Source: Halovenus sp. (GTDB taxonomy: Archaea > Halobacteriota > Halobacteria > Halobacteriales > Haloarculaceae). From it: a stretch of DNA of 24,942 nucleotides. The notes under the pieces were generated by a model, which saw only the letters and a list, made by a program, of their open reading frames with translations, searched no databases and was not told the DNA's origin. Every line of letters begins with the position of its first letter. The first letter of the stretch is position 1. The stretch covers positions 1 through 24,942 of the forward strand of contig JAQCNG010000315.1 in the NCBI GenBank assembly GCA_028275145.1, given 5' to 3'. Both the position numbers and the translations under genes were made by a program. Of this stretch, positions 1 through 7,373 are shown one piece after another.

Positions 1-1139
1 CTCTGGTAGCGCGCCCGGTACAGTTCCCGATATCTCCGGATCTTCCCGTAGAGCACCAGGAACCAGAAACCGTCGTAGAGCACGATGTACCCGAGCAGAG
101 CCAGTCCCGGGAGAAACTCGGGCAGGACTGTCACCGACGTGTTGTACAGCGCGTGGATGAGCGCGGCGACGAGTAGCCCCTTCAGGACTATCGGGCCACG
201 GTTCTCGGGGTTGAACTTCGCCAGACCGAGATAGAACCCCGCCCACGCCGAGAAGACCACGTGACCGGGACCGACCAGGAACCGCTGGACAGCAACCGAC
301 GTTGCTGCCTCTGTCGGTGCGATACCCGCCGTCTCGCTGGCCTCGGCGTAGATGCTCACGATATAGATGAAGTTCTCGATGGCGGCAAAGCCCACACCCG
401 CGGCGGCCCCGTAGACCACACCGTCGATAATCGTCCGGAACGTGTTGTTCCGGTAGGCGTAGACACGGATTGCGAGCCACTTCACGAACTCCTCGACCGG
501 GCCGACGACGACAAAGTAAAACAGGACGATACCGGCCGCCCCCAGTGCCTCGAACACCGGTCCGACGGTCGAGTTGACGACCCCGGCAAAGCCCGCAAAC
601 AGCACCGAGAGCAGAAAGGTCACAGCGAGTGCGACGAACGGTTCGCGTCTCGTCGGGTCGCCGTACCAGAGATAGCCCGCCACCGCCACCGCCGGCAGTA
701 CCGACGACACCGCCAGCACGCCGATGAACGGTTCACGGACGATGATGACCCCCGCCACGGCGACCTGCACCAGAAACAACAGAACTGCGGCCCCGACCAG
801 CAGGGCCGTCTTGCCCCGCCGGAACAGGCGGGTGGCCGACATCGCGACCCTGTCTACCGACGACCTGACCTCCCAGGTGGCGATGTCGTAGAGGTCCACC
901 GACCCCTCGTAGGCCTTCTGTACGGGGTCCCCGTCTGTCGGCACCGCGGGCGCGACAGAGCCGTCGACCCGCTGTCTCCGGAGACGACTCCGGGGTGACC
1001 GGCCCCCACGCCCACCGCCCCGGCGCGAACCGGTGACCCTCGATTGTGACCCTCCCAGGGACCCGCTGGACGATGGCCGTCCGGTCTCGCCGCCGGGGTC
1101 GGTCCGGTTTCTCTCGTCCGGTTCGCCGTTGTCTCTCAT
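1..1139 (-). CDS. PrsW-family intramembrane metalloprotease (3' end outside window)
   Basis: About 379 residues are visible and the frame is still open at the left edge, so the C-terminus is missing. I translated this frame by hand from ATG at 1139. Residues 1-70 are a low-complexity Arg/Gly/Ser-rich cytoplasmic tail. A run of hydrophobic segments follows from about residue 112. The PrsW-type motifs are visible: EEFVKW at 216-221 (the EExxK motif), FAAIEN at 251-256 with Glu255, GPGHVVFSAW at 290-299 with His293, and ALIHALYN at 326-333 with His329. In this family these Glu and His residues form the metal site that cleaves membrane-embedded substrates, classically anti-sigma factors. Archaea lack that sigma cascade, so the substrate here is unknown. 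It lies 64 bases downstream of the DUF5810-like gene on the same strand and may be cotranscribed. The family call is firm; the start is probable. Confidence 0.87.
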   Translation of the reverse strand, partial: MRDNGEPDERNRTDPGGETGRPSSSGSLGGSQSRVTGSRRGGGRGGRSPRSRLRRQRVDGSVAPAVPTDGDPVQKAYEGSVDLYDIATWEVRSSVDRVAMSATRLFRRGKTALLVGAAVLLFLVQVAVAGVIIVREPFIGVLAVSSVLPAVAVAGYLWYGDPTRREPFVALAVTFLLSVLFAGFAGVVNSTVGPVFEALGAAGIVLFYFVVVGPVEEFVKWLAIRVYAYRNNTFRTIIDGVVYGAAAGVGFAAIENFIYIVSIYAEASETAGIAPTEAATSVAVQRFLVGPGHVVFSAWAGFYLGLAKFNPENRGPIVLKGLLVAALIHALYNTSVTVLPEFLPGLALLGYIVLYDGFWFLVLYGKIRRYRELYRARYQ

Positions 1140-1203
1140 CGGCCGGTTGCGGGTTCACGCCCGGGCGGGTCAGTCACCGCCGACCGGTGGGGTCCTCGTC
1201 GCG

Positions 1204-1659
1204 TCACTGCTCGTCCCCGTCGTCGGCCTCGTTGCTCGCCGCGTTCGCGCGGCGCTCCCGGGTCAGTTCGCGGGCCCGCTCGATTGCCGCGCGTGTCTCC
1301 TCGTCCATCTCTCCCCCGAACGGCGGGTCGACCATCTCGGGACGGTCGTCGCCGTTTTCCCCCCATCCGGCGGGACCACCCTGCCCGTGGCCCTGGTCGC
1401 CCGCGTGGCCGTGTTCGTGCCTACCCCCGAGTTCCTGGCCCGTCGTGTCCCCGAACACTGCGGGGTAGTCGACCGATTCGGCGTGGTCCCGGACGGTGTT
1501 CGCGAGACGCTCCTCGCCCATCCCGCCCCAGTCGGGAACGTGTTCGTCCAGCCAGTCCTCGTGGTCGCCGCCGCGAATGAGGGCGGTGAACGCGAGGTGG
1601 TTCGCGAGATGCGCGTCGTCGGCCTGGGGCTCCGCACAGACCGGACACCGGTATCCCAT
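1204..1659 (-). CDS. Small zinc-finger-like haloarchaeal protein (DUF5810 type)
   Basis: About 151 residues from an ATG at 1659; the open frame reaches back to 1710, but the conserved-looking start is MGYRCPVC. Near the N-terminus C5, C8, H17 and H21 form a C-x2-C-x8-H-x3-H arrangement, a plausible single zinc site. NHLAFTALIRGGDHEDWLD follows and matches what I recall of haloarchaeal DUF5810 proteins. The middle is rich in His, Gly and Asp, and the C-terminal 30 residues look like a charged helix (ETRAAIERARELTRERR). No membrane segment is seen. Function is unknown; a nucleic-acid or protein-binding role is only a guess from the finger. It sits between the GNAT gene (70 bases upstream) and the PrsW gene (64 bases downstream), all on the minus strand. 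Confidence 0.72.
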   Translation of the reverse strand: MGYRCPVCAEPQADDAHLANHLAFTALIRGGDHEDWLDEHVPDWGGMGEERLANTVRDHAESVDYPAVFGDTTGQELGGRHEHGHAGDQGHGQGGPAGWGENGDDRPEMVDPPFGGEMDEETRAAIERARELTRERRANAASNEADDGDEQ

Positions 1660-1676
1660 ACCTGGTGTTTGTTTCC

Positions 1677-1690
1677 CACCCTGTAGGGTG
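1677..1690. promoter_or_regulatory. Short perfect palindrome upstream of the DUF5810-like gene
   Basis: CACCCT-GT-AGGGTG has 6-base arms and a 2-base centre, 18-31 bases upstream of the start at 1659. That is where a TATA box and transcription start would lie for a leaderless message. A 2-base loop is too tight for a stable RNA hairpin, so a protein-binding site is more likely than a terminator. No function is shown. Confidence 0.35.
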
Positions 1691-1729
1691 TTACGGAGCG
1701 CCGGGCACACACCGCTTCGAGCGGGGCAG

Positions 1730-2467
1730 TCAGGGTCTGTACGAGAGCAACACCTCGTCGACAGTGTCGCCGTCTATCTCGTAGTGGTTGGGACGGGTGG
1801 CCTCCTGTTCCCAGCCGTTTGTCCTCAGAAAGTCGATTGCGCTCCCGTTCGTCGCGGGGACGTTGCTCGACACCTTCCGGTAGCCGTAGTGGTTGGCCCA
1901 GGCGCAGGCCCGCTGCATGAGTCGGCTGCCGATGCCGAGTCCGCGGTACTCGTCGAGTAGCCCCATCGTGAGGTAGACGACGCCGTCGAGTTTCTCGACC
2001 GCTCGACCCTCCAGGTGGACCCAGCCGATGACCTCGCCGTCGACCAGCGCCACGAAGTACATCGGCGTACTCGCGGAGTCACCGTGCAACAGCGTGTCGG
2101 CGTCTGCGAGCTGGTCCCTGATGGTCTCACCGACGATGTAGGTCTCGCCCTCGATGACCTGCCGGACGACCCCTGCCAGCCCCGAGAGGTCGTCCAGTCT
2201 GGCCTCCCGTACCCGGACGTCGACGTCCTCGACGCGGAGCCGTTCGCTCTCGCCTGGCTGGTAGTCGTCACGTAACATCCCCTCCACCTCGGTGACGTAG
2301 CCGTCGCGTTTGAGTATCGCGAGAATCTGCCACGACCGGCCCGGCCCCATCGGCAGTACCTCCGCCCCGCGCAGTTGGGCGGGCGAGATCGGCCCCCTGT
2401 TCCGTATGAACTTGTACACTCGCTCGCGGTCTTTCGTGTCGAACTCCGGCATCTGGTCCGCACACAT
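1730..2467 (-). CDS. Winged-helix / GNAT acetyltransferase fusion
   Basis: 245 residues. Residues about 12-66 look like a winged helix-turn-helix (RERVYKFIRNRGPISPAQL, then a GRSWQILAILKRDGYV helix pair). Residues about 82-245 form a GNAT N-acetyltransferase domain. Its acetyl-CoA pyrophosphate loop is visible as EYRGLGIGSRL at 173-183, with the R-G-x-G-x-G core at 175-180. The C-terminal NGSAIDFLRTNGWEQ at 207-221 is the usual GNAT beta-bulge and helix region. The acetyl acceptor cannot be read from sequence. The fusion suggests either a regulator that senses or uses acetyl-CoA, or an enzyme that controls its own promoter. The first ATG is preferred over Met6 because a TATA-like element lies 25-31 bases upstream of it. 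The gene is divergent from uppS. Confidence 0.85.
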   Translation of the reverse strand: MCADQMPEFDTKDRERVYKFIRNRGPISPAQLRGAEVLPMGPGRSWQILAILKRDGYVTEVEGMLRDDYQPGESERLRVEDVDVRVREARLDDLSGLAGVVRQVIEGETYIVGETIRDQLADADTLLHGDSASTPMYFVALVDGEVIGWVHLEGRAVEKLDGVVYLTMGLLDEYRGLGIGSRLMQRACAWANHYGYRKVSSNVPATNGSAIDFLRTNGWEQEATRPNHYEIDGDTVDEVLLSYRP

Positions 2468-2473
2468 GACTCT

Positions 2474-2498
2474 CTGTTCGTGGAACAGTTACTTATAG
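2474..2498 (-). promoter_or_regulatory. GNAT gene promoter: TATA element plus 15-base palindrome
   Basis: On the minus strand CTATAAG (2492-2498) lies 25-31 bases before the ATG at 2467, the spacing of a leaderless haloarchaeal promoter. Between it and the start codon is a perfect inverted repeat, CTGTTC-GTG-GAACAG (2474-2488). A factor bound there would cover the transcription start and block initiation. Since the gene product itself has a DNA-binding-like N-terminus, autoregulation is plausible but unproven. Confidence 0.55.
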
Positions 2499-2532
2499 AT
2501 TCACGCGAGTGGGCACCCGAAAGCACAAGAGT

Positions 2533-2537
2533 CATAT
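2533..2537 (+). promoter_or_regulatory. TATA-like element for uppS
   Basis: CATAT lies 25-29 bases upstream of the ATG at 2562, fitting a leaderless transcript. It is in the divergent intergenic region shared with the GNAT gene, and the two TATA elements lie about 34 bases apart. Confidence 0.5.
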
Positions 2538-2561
2538 CCCGGACTGAACACGTACAGGCTG

Positions 2562-3482
2562 ATGCGACGTCGGATTCGGCGGTTCGCCGAGCGCTGCTAC
2601 GAGCGGTCGTTGCTCGCGGAACTCTCGGAGACACCCTCGCACGTGGCCATCATCCAGGACGGCAACCGGCGCTACGCGACCGAACGGGGACAGGAACCGA
2701 CAGACGGGCACCGGGCAGGGGCCGAGACCAGCGAGCAACTGCTGCGCTGGTGTGACGAACTCGACATCGAGGAGGTGACGCTGTACACGTTCTCGACGGA
2801 GAACTTCTCGCGGTCCGCCGAGGAGCGCGAGGAACTGTTCGACCTCGTGACACAGAAACTCCGGAAGTTCGCCGACAACGACCGTATCCGCGAGGCTGGC
2901 GTGCGGATCCGCGCCGTCGGCGAGACCGGAGCGCTCCCGGAACGGGTCCAGGAGGCGATCGCCCACGCCGAGCGGCGCACCGCCGACAACGAGCAGTACC
3001 AACTGAACGTCGCTCTCGCCTACGGGGGGCGGGCGGAACTGCTCGGCGCGACGCGTGATATCGCCCGGCAGGTCGAACGCGGCGACGTCGACCCCGCCGA
3101 GGTGGACGTCGAGACTGTCGAGTCCGCGCTCTACGAGGGTCCCAGCCGGGAGGTAGACCTCATCGTGCGCAGCGGCGGTGACGAGCGCACCTCGAACTTT
3201 CTCCCGTGGCAGGCAAACGGCAACGAGGCGGCCGTCTACTTCTCGGCACCCTACTGGCCGGCGTTCCGGAAAATCGACTTCCTTCGGGGTATCCGGACCT
3301 ACGACAACCGGGTGCGGGCGCGCCACCGGAGCCGTCTCCAGCGCGCCCGGACCCTCGCCGGCGCTGTGCTTGACGTGGCCGGAGACAGTGCCATCCTGAA
3401 CCACGTCCGGCGGGTGCTTCCCGGCCTGACACCCACACAGACGGGCGCGGCCGACGAGGGCGAGACCGACCCCGCCGACTGA
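2562..3482 (+). CDS. uppS: Cis-prenyltransferase, undecaprenyl-diphosphate synthase family
   Basis: 306 residues. All hallmark blocks of cis-prenyltransferases are present: HVAIIQDGNRRY at 27-38 with catalytic Asp33, TLYTFSTENFSR at 73-84, YGGRAEL at 154-160, and DLIVRSGGDERTSNF at 199-213 with Arg203, Arg209 and Ser211, which bind isopentenyl diphosphate. The W-P-x-F-x-x-x-D region follows. The enzyme adds isoprene units in cis to an allylic diphosphate. In haloarchaea the product would be the long lipid carrier (dolichol or polyprenyl phosphate) used for N-glycosylation. GGE is GGD at residue 207, a mild change. The last 45 residues are a family-atypical, charged tail. The exact chain length made cannot be predicted. 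Start is supported by a TATA element 25-29 bases upstream. Confidence 0.93.
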   Translation: MRRRIRRFAERCYERSLLAELSETPSHVAIIQDGNRRYATERGQEPTDGHRAGAETSEQLLRWCDELDIEEVTLYTFSTENFSRSAEEREELFDLVTQKLRKFADNDRIREAGVRIRAVGETGALPERVQEAIAHAERRTADNEQYQLNVALAYGGRAELLGATRDIARQVERGDVDPAEVDVETVESALYEGPSREVDLIVRSGGDERTSNFLPWQANGNEAAVYFSAPYWPAFRKIDFLRGIRTYDNRVRARHRSRLQRARTLAGAVLDVAGDSAILNHVRRVLPGLTPTQTGAADEGETDPAD

Positions 3483-3617
3483 CCGGAGCCAGCGGCAGGA
3501 CTGTCTCTGCCGACCGGCGCGGGACCCCCCGCCGTCGGGTTCTCCGGGACTGGCCGGGCCACTCCGGGAGGTGAGCCGACCACAACGCGCTTTCGCGGTG
3601 CCGGCGAAAACCCGACG

Positions 3618-3842
3618 ATGAGCGTCGAGGAACTCGCGGCGGCGCTGGGCGAGCACGCCGACCTGGCGGTCAACCACGACCCCGACCGGGTCGTCGAGGT
3701 GGGTCGTGTCGAGGACTGTCCGATGACGCTGTTCGAACCGCTCGCCGGGGTGGACCTCGTCTGCTCGACGGGGGTGGTCGAGCCACACCAGTACGCGGGC
3801 CTCTCCGGCGGCGCGCTCCACACCCTGCTGGTCGAGGGCTGA
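3618..3842 (+). pseudogene. Fragment of a LarA-type (DUF2088) lactate racemase
   Basis: The 74-residue frame resembles only the middle of LarA-type nickel-pincer racemases: GEHADLAVNHDPDRVVEVG, then DLVCSTGVVEPHQYAGLSGGA. Full-length family members have about 420 residues. The EPHxxAGxSGGxK signature holds a catalytic His and, ten residues on, the Lys that tethers the cofactor (H174 and K184 in the Lactobacillus enzyme, from memory). Here the His is kept but the Lys position is Leu (SGGAL), and the frame ends nine residues later. Weak similarity continues in frame a few codons upstream of the ATG (GAGENPTM), as if the reading frame once ran through. The rest of 3483-3617 and 3843-4017 holds no recognisable gene. 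It is most likely a relic; expression as a short protein is not excluded. Confidence 0.68.
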
Positions 3843-3907
3843 GTCGAAAACAAACAGACGGACCCGGCCGACGCCCCTACCGACGGCCCGGGGTTCGCGG
3901 GGGTCTC

Positions 3908-4018
3908 ATACGGTCGTGCGTGACACTTTAGCGCTATGATGTGACTGACTGGGCGTTGCAGCCTGTGAACCAATCGAGATCGCCACCCGGTGCTGAACGT
4001 AATCACGCACGACCGTAT
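3908..4018. repeat. 111-bp segment bounded by a perfect 16-bp inverted repeat
   Basis: ATACGGTCGTGCGTGA at 3908-3923 is the exact reverse complement of 4003-4018. The inner 79 bases contain no gene. The right arm ends on the first base of the phaC stop codon. There is no obvious target-site duplication beside the arms. It could be a miniature transposable element, a bidirectional terminator for the converging genes, or a protein-binding pair of sites. Confidence 0.7.
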
Positions 4019-5334
4019 CAGGCCAGTTCGTCGAGCCAGTCCTCGACCCGCGAGTTGCCTGCGCCGGTCACGTCGGCGAGTTCTGGCACGTCCCGCTCGG
4101 CGAGTTCCGCGGTCGTCTCGATACCTGCCTCGCGGAGACGGTCTGCGTAGGTCGGCCCGATTCCCGCAATCGTCTCCACATCTACCGGACCGCCCTCGGC
4201 AGTCTCCTCGGCAGTCTGGTCGCCCCCGGGGTCGCCGTCCTCGTCGGGGTCGGAGACGTCGTGGTACCAGTCGGCCACCTCGGGCCAGACGTGTTCGTGC
4301 GAGGACGAGGAGACCGAGAGGCCGATGTGGCCCGTCGAGTGCTCGATTGTTCTGACGTCGTCGGAGCCGACCACCTCGTTGAACGGCCGGGAGGCCTCCG
4401 TCGGGATGAGGTGGTCGTACTCGCCGAGAATCTGGAGCACCGGCATCTGAATCTCCTCGACGTCGACCGCGCGGCCGCCGATCTCGAGTTCGTTGCGGTA
4501 GAGGGCGTTCTCCTGGTAGAACTTCTCCAGAAACTCGGCGTAGGCCTCGCCAGCGACGTCGATACCGTCACCGATCCACCGCTCCATGCGCGCGAAGTTC
4601 TCGACAAAGTCGTCGTCCTCGAAGTTGTCGTACAGCGTGGCGTACTTGCTGACGTAGTTCTGGACGGGGTCCATCAGCGCGAACCCGCTGTCGAGCAGGT
4701 CAGCGGGGGCGTTCCCGAACGCGTCGACGAGGGCACGCGGGTCGTAGTTGCCCTCGCTGCCCCAGCGTTCGAGCACGCCGCCGGTGTCGTCGAAGCAGAG
4801 ACCGGCGGCCATCAGCCCCAGCGCGTTCACCTTCTCGGGGTACAGAGCGCTGTAGGCAGCGCTCATCGAACCGCCCATGCAGTAGCCCAGCACGTTGATG
4901 CTGTCCTGACCGGAGCGCTCGCGGACAACGTCGACGCAGTTGTCGATGTAGCGGTCGATGTAGTCCGACAGCGTGAGATGCTGGTCGAGTCGCGAGGGCT
5001 CGTTCCAGTCGATGAGGTAGACGTCGTGCCCCTCGTCGAGCAGGTGCCGGACGACGCTCCGGTCGGGTTGCAGGTCGAGGATGTACGGCCGGTTGATCAG
5101 CGCGTACACGACCAGAATCGGCACGTTGTTTTGCTCCTCGGTGCGGGACTCGTAGTGCAGGAGTTCGAGTTTGTTCTCGGTGTAGACAACCTCGGCGGGC
5201 GTCGTGCCCACCTCGACAGTCTCTATATCGACCATGCGCTCGGGCGCGCGTGCGGTTCGCTCTGTCGCCTCGGCCATCGCCTCGACTGTCTCGGCCTGTG
5301 CGTCCATCGCGAGAGCGAGCGGGTTGTACGCCAT
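4018..5334 (-). CDS. phaC: Polyhydroxyalkanoate synthase catalytic subunit PhaC with C-terminal HhH extension
   Basis: 438 residues. The alpha/beta-hydrolase synthase polymerises hydroxyacyl-CoA into intracellular polyester granules together with PhaE (class III, archaeal type). The catalytic triad is visible: Cys152 in GYCMGG (149-154, the lipase-box variant), Asp307 in GEYDHLIP (304-311) and His336 in STGHIGL (333-339). The synthase Trp motif is at [11 protein letters not shown] (104-114). After an acidic linker at about 361-382, residues 384-438 read as two helix-hairpin-helix units ([19 protein letters not shown] and [15 protein letters not shown]). Bacterial class III PhaC proteins end near residue 360, so this part is extra. 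HhH folds usually bind DNA, but in haloarchaea similar modules also occur on non-DNA enzymes. It is translated after phaE with a TAATG overlap. Confidence 0.95.
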   Translation of the reverse strand: MAYNPLALAMDAQAETVEAMAEATERTARAPERMVDIETVEVGTTPAEVVYTENKLELLHYESRTEEQNNVPILVVYALINRPYILDLQPDRSVVRHLLDEGHDVYLIDWNEPSRLDQHLTLSDYIDRYIDNCVDVVRERSGQDSINVLGYCMGGSMSAAYSALYPEKVNALGLMAAGLCFDDTGGVLERWGSEGNYDPRALVDAFGNAPADLLDSGFALMDPVQNYVSKYATLYDNFEDDDFVENFARMERWIGDGIDVAGEAYAEFLEKFYQENALYRNELEIGGRAVDVEEIQMPVLQILGEYDHLIPTEASRPFNEVVGSDDVRTIEHSTGHIGLSVSSSSHEHVWPEVADWYHDVSDPDEDGDPGGDQTAEETAEGGPVDVETIAGIGPTYADRLREAGIETTAELAERDVPELADVTGAGNSRVEDWLDELA

Positions 5335-5894
5335 TACTCCACTGCCTCCAGAATGCGGTCGAGTTTCGCCTCGACGTCGTGCTGGCGACGCTCCAGTTCG
5401 ACGAGGCGCTCGGCCACCTCGGAAACCTCCTCCTGCGTGGCGAACCCGGCCTGTGCCAGCGAGTCCTGCTGCATCTCGCCGAGCTCCTGCCGGCGGCCGA
5501 GCATCTCCTCCATGAACTCACCGTTCGCGGCGGCAAAGGCGTCCGTCGAGAACAGTTCCGACAGCGCGTCGTTTGTCGCCCGCATCCAGATATCCCGGAA
5601 CGTCTCCGGGTCGAGGTCCTCCTCCTCCATCGCCGCCGTTGCCTCCTCGACGGTCCGGTCGGCCGCCTCCATCCACACCTCGGAGGCGCTGGCGTACCCC
5701 TCGAGTCCACCGGCGAGTTCGCTCTCGTCCGGCACCGTCTCCAGCATCGTCCCCGACATCGCATCGACAAAGGCCGCCTGTGCCTCGACGTTTCGCTCCA
5801 CTGTTGTCGCGAACATCTCGTTTATCTCCTCGAACATCTCGTCGAACCCGCCCGCCGGCATCTCCATCTGCCAATCGTTGCCAGTTTCGCTCAT
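5334..5894 (-). CDS. phaE: Polyhydroxyalkanoate synthase subunit PhaE
   Basis: 186 residues from the ATG at 5894; the open frame extends further upstream but a TATA-like element lies just before this ATG and the PhaE-like sequence starts here. The protein is acidic and almost wholly helical, with no membrane segment. An [17 protein letters not shown] region at about 114-130 matches the conserved core of archaeal PhaE. The C-terminus ([28 protein letters not shown] region) is a likely coiled coil. PhaE is the non-catalytic partner that activates PhaC and helps attach it to the granule. Its stop codon shares one base with the phaC start (TAATG), which implies coupled translation and a fixed ratio. 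No PhaP or PhaR-like regulator gene adjoins in this window. Confidence 0.9.
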   Translation of the reverse strand: MSETGNDWQMEMPAGGFDEMFEEINEMFATTVERNVEAQAAFVDAMSGTMLETVPDESELAGGLEGYASASEVWMEAADRTVEEATAAMEEEDLDPETFRDIWMRATNDALSELFSTDAFAAANGEFMEEMLGRRQELGEMQQDSLAQAGFATQEEVSEVAERLVELERRQHDVEAKLDRILEAVE

Positions 5895-5916
5895 ACTGGA
5901 CCTTTCTCGGGGCGGC

Positions 5917-5922
5917 GCATAA
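5917..5922 (-). promoter_or_regulatory. TATA-like element for phaEC
   Basis: TTATGC on the minus strand lies 23-28 bases upstream of the phaE ATG at 5894, fitting a leaderless or near-leaderless message. The 162-base region up to the divergent presenilin-like gene holds no other gene. Confidence 0.45.
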
Positions 5923-6056
5923 GCCTGACCGTCTGTCCGCGACCAATCTGCCCGACGGCGGCAGGAGTAACCGCTCGACCGGTGACAGTGCGACAGTCCG
6001 CCCACACGACGGCTGTCAGTCGCAATTCTCAAACCCGTCACGGGCAATCACCCGGT

Positions 6057-7274
6057 ATGGAACACCGCGAGCGTCTGGCGCTGGCCGCAGTTGCTATCGT
6101 CGGTATCTTTCTTCTCGTGCAACTCGGCGCGCTCGCGTTCGTCGAACTGACCCCCGAGAGCCTCCAGGAAACCGAGGACGGCGGGAACCCCGGACTCAGC
6201 ATCGCCTTCTTCGTGGGGATTCTCGCTGCCACCGGCGTCATGCTCGTGGCGCTGAGATACGGCGGCGCATCGCTGCTCCGTGGGTTCATACTGCTCGCCA
6301 GCATCTACATCTCCTTTTTCGCCCTGAACGTGCTCGTGCCCGGGGTGGTCCGCCCGACTGTCGCCGGCGTGACGGTCCCGGTGCTGGCGCTCGGTGGTTC
6401 ACTCGGCCTCGGTCTCGCGCTGTACGCCTACCCCGAGTGGTACGTCATCGACACCGCGGGCGTCGTGATGGGTATCGGAGCGGCCGGCCTGTTTGGTGTG
6501 AACTTCGGCATCCTCCCCGCGGTGGTGTTGCTCTCCGTCCTCGCGGTGTACGACGCCGTCAGCGTCTACGGCACCGAGCACATGCTCACGCTCGCGTCGG
6601 GGGTCATGGATATGCAGGTCCCGGTGGTGTTCGTGGTGCCGCTCTCGCTCTCCTACTCGTTTCTGGACGCGGACCCCCCCGGGTCGGTCGACTCCGGCGA
6701 CGAGGACACCGACCCCGCTCCCGTCACGGAGCAGGGAACAGACACGGACAACCCAGCAGAGGGCGACATCGACGAACTCCCGCCGGACGAGGAACCGCCG
6801 GGGCTGACCGCGGCGGAACTGGCCGAACTCGACCCGGAGACGGTTGCGGACCTCGACCCGGAGACGGTTGCGGACCTCGACCCGGAGACGGTTGCGGACC
6901 TCGACCCGGAGGCAGTCGACGCGCTCGACGAGGAGACCCGCGAGGCGCTCCGGGCGGCCAGACCCGACCGCGAGGCGCTGTTTATCGGTCTCGGTGACGC
7001 CATCATCCCGACGGTGCTCGTCTCGAGTGCGGCGTTTTTCCTCGACACCGACCCGGTCGTGCATCTGCTGGGTATCCCCGCGACACTGCCGGCGCTCACG
7101 GCGATGGCCGGCACGCTCCTCGGACTGGCCGGCCTGCTCTGGCTCGTCACCCGCGGTCGAGCACACGCCGGACTCCCCTTGCTCAACGGTGGTGCAATCG
7201 GCGGCTATCTCCTCGGCGCGCTCGCCAGCGGTCTCACAGTTGCCGAGGCGCTCGGTCTCACCGGCGTGCTGTAG
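6057..7274 (+). CDS. Presenilin-like intramembrane aspartyl protease (archaeal PSH type)
   Basis: 405 residues from the ATG at 6057; the open frame extends upstream, but the hydrophobic protein begins here. About nine hydrophobic segments are seen. The two catalytic motifs of presenilin/signal peptide peptidases are present: YD at 165-166 (VYDAVSVY) and GLGD at 311-314. A PAL-like LPLLNGG lies at 373-379. These aspartates cut substrates within the membrane. Between the two catalytic segments is a long acidic hydrophilic loop, residues about 203-305, containing three exact copies of the octapeptide LDPETVAD. In human presenilin the equivalent loop is the site of self-cleavage; whether that happens here is unknown. 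Natural substrates of archaeal PSH proteins are largely unknown. Confidence 0.9.
   Translation: MEHRERLALAAVAIVGIFLLVQLGALAFVELTPESLQETEDGGNPGLSIAFFVGILAATGVMLVALRYGGASLLRGFILLASIYISFFALNVLVPGVVRPTVAGVTVPVLALGGSLGLGLALYAYPEWYVIDTAGVVMGIGAAGLFGVNFGILPAVVLLSVLAVYDAVSVYGTEHMLTLASGVMDMQVPVVFVVPLSLSYSFLDADPPGSVDSGDEDTDPAPVTEQGTDTDNPAEGDIDELPPDEEPPGLTAAELAELDPETVADLDPETVADLDPETVADLDPEAVDALDEETREALRAARPDREALFIGLGDAIIPTVLVSSAAFFLDTDPVVHLLGIPATLPALTAMAGTLLGLAGLLWLVTRGRAHAGLPLLNGGAIGGYLLGALASGLTVAEALGLTGVL
6828..6911 (+). repeat. Tandem 24-bp repeat inside the presenilin-like gene
   Basis: Three perfect copies of a 24-bp unit (6828-6851, 6852-6875, 6876-6899) plus a 12-base partial copy. Each copy encodes LDPETVAD. 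The unit length is a multiple of three, so gain or loss of copies keeps the frame and changes only the length of the acidic loop. Confidence 0.9.
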
Positions 7275-7373
7275 CCGCCCGCCCGCTGTGTCCGGTCTGT
7301 CGACGCGGCCAAACCCAGGTTTCGACTCCTCTAGTCCAAACGCTGAAGGGACGATTGACGCTAGAACAGTTCA

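Noticed and set aside
2532..3821. 429-codon minus-strand frame opposite uppS and the larA relic
   Set aside because: No recognisable motif; all cis-prenyltransferase motifs are on the plus strand.
4261..5922. Long plus-strand open frame (553 codons) opposite phaC and phaE
   Set aside because: It is a mirror frame of high-GC coding DNA; the minus strand carries intact catalytic motifs and a TAATG-coupled operon.
6828..6911. Possible CRISPR-like repeat
   Set aside because: The three 24-bp units are directly adjacent with no spacers and encode an in-frame peptide repeat.
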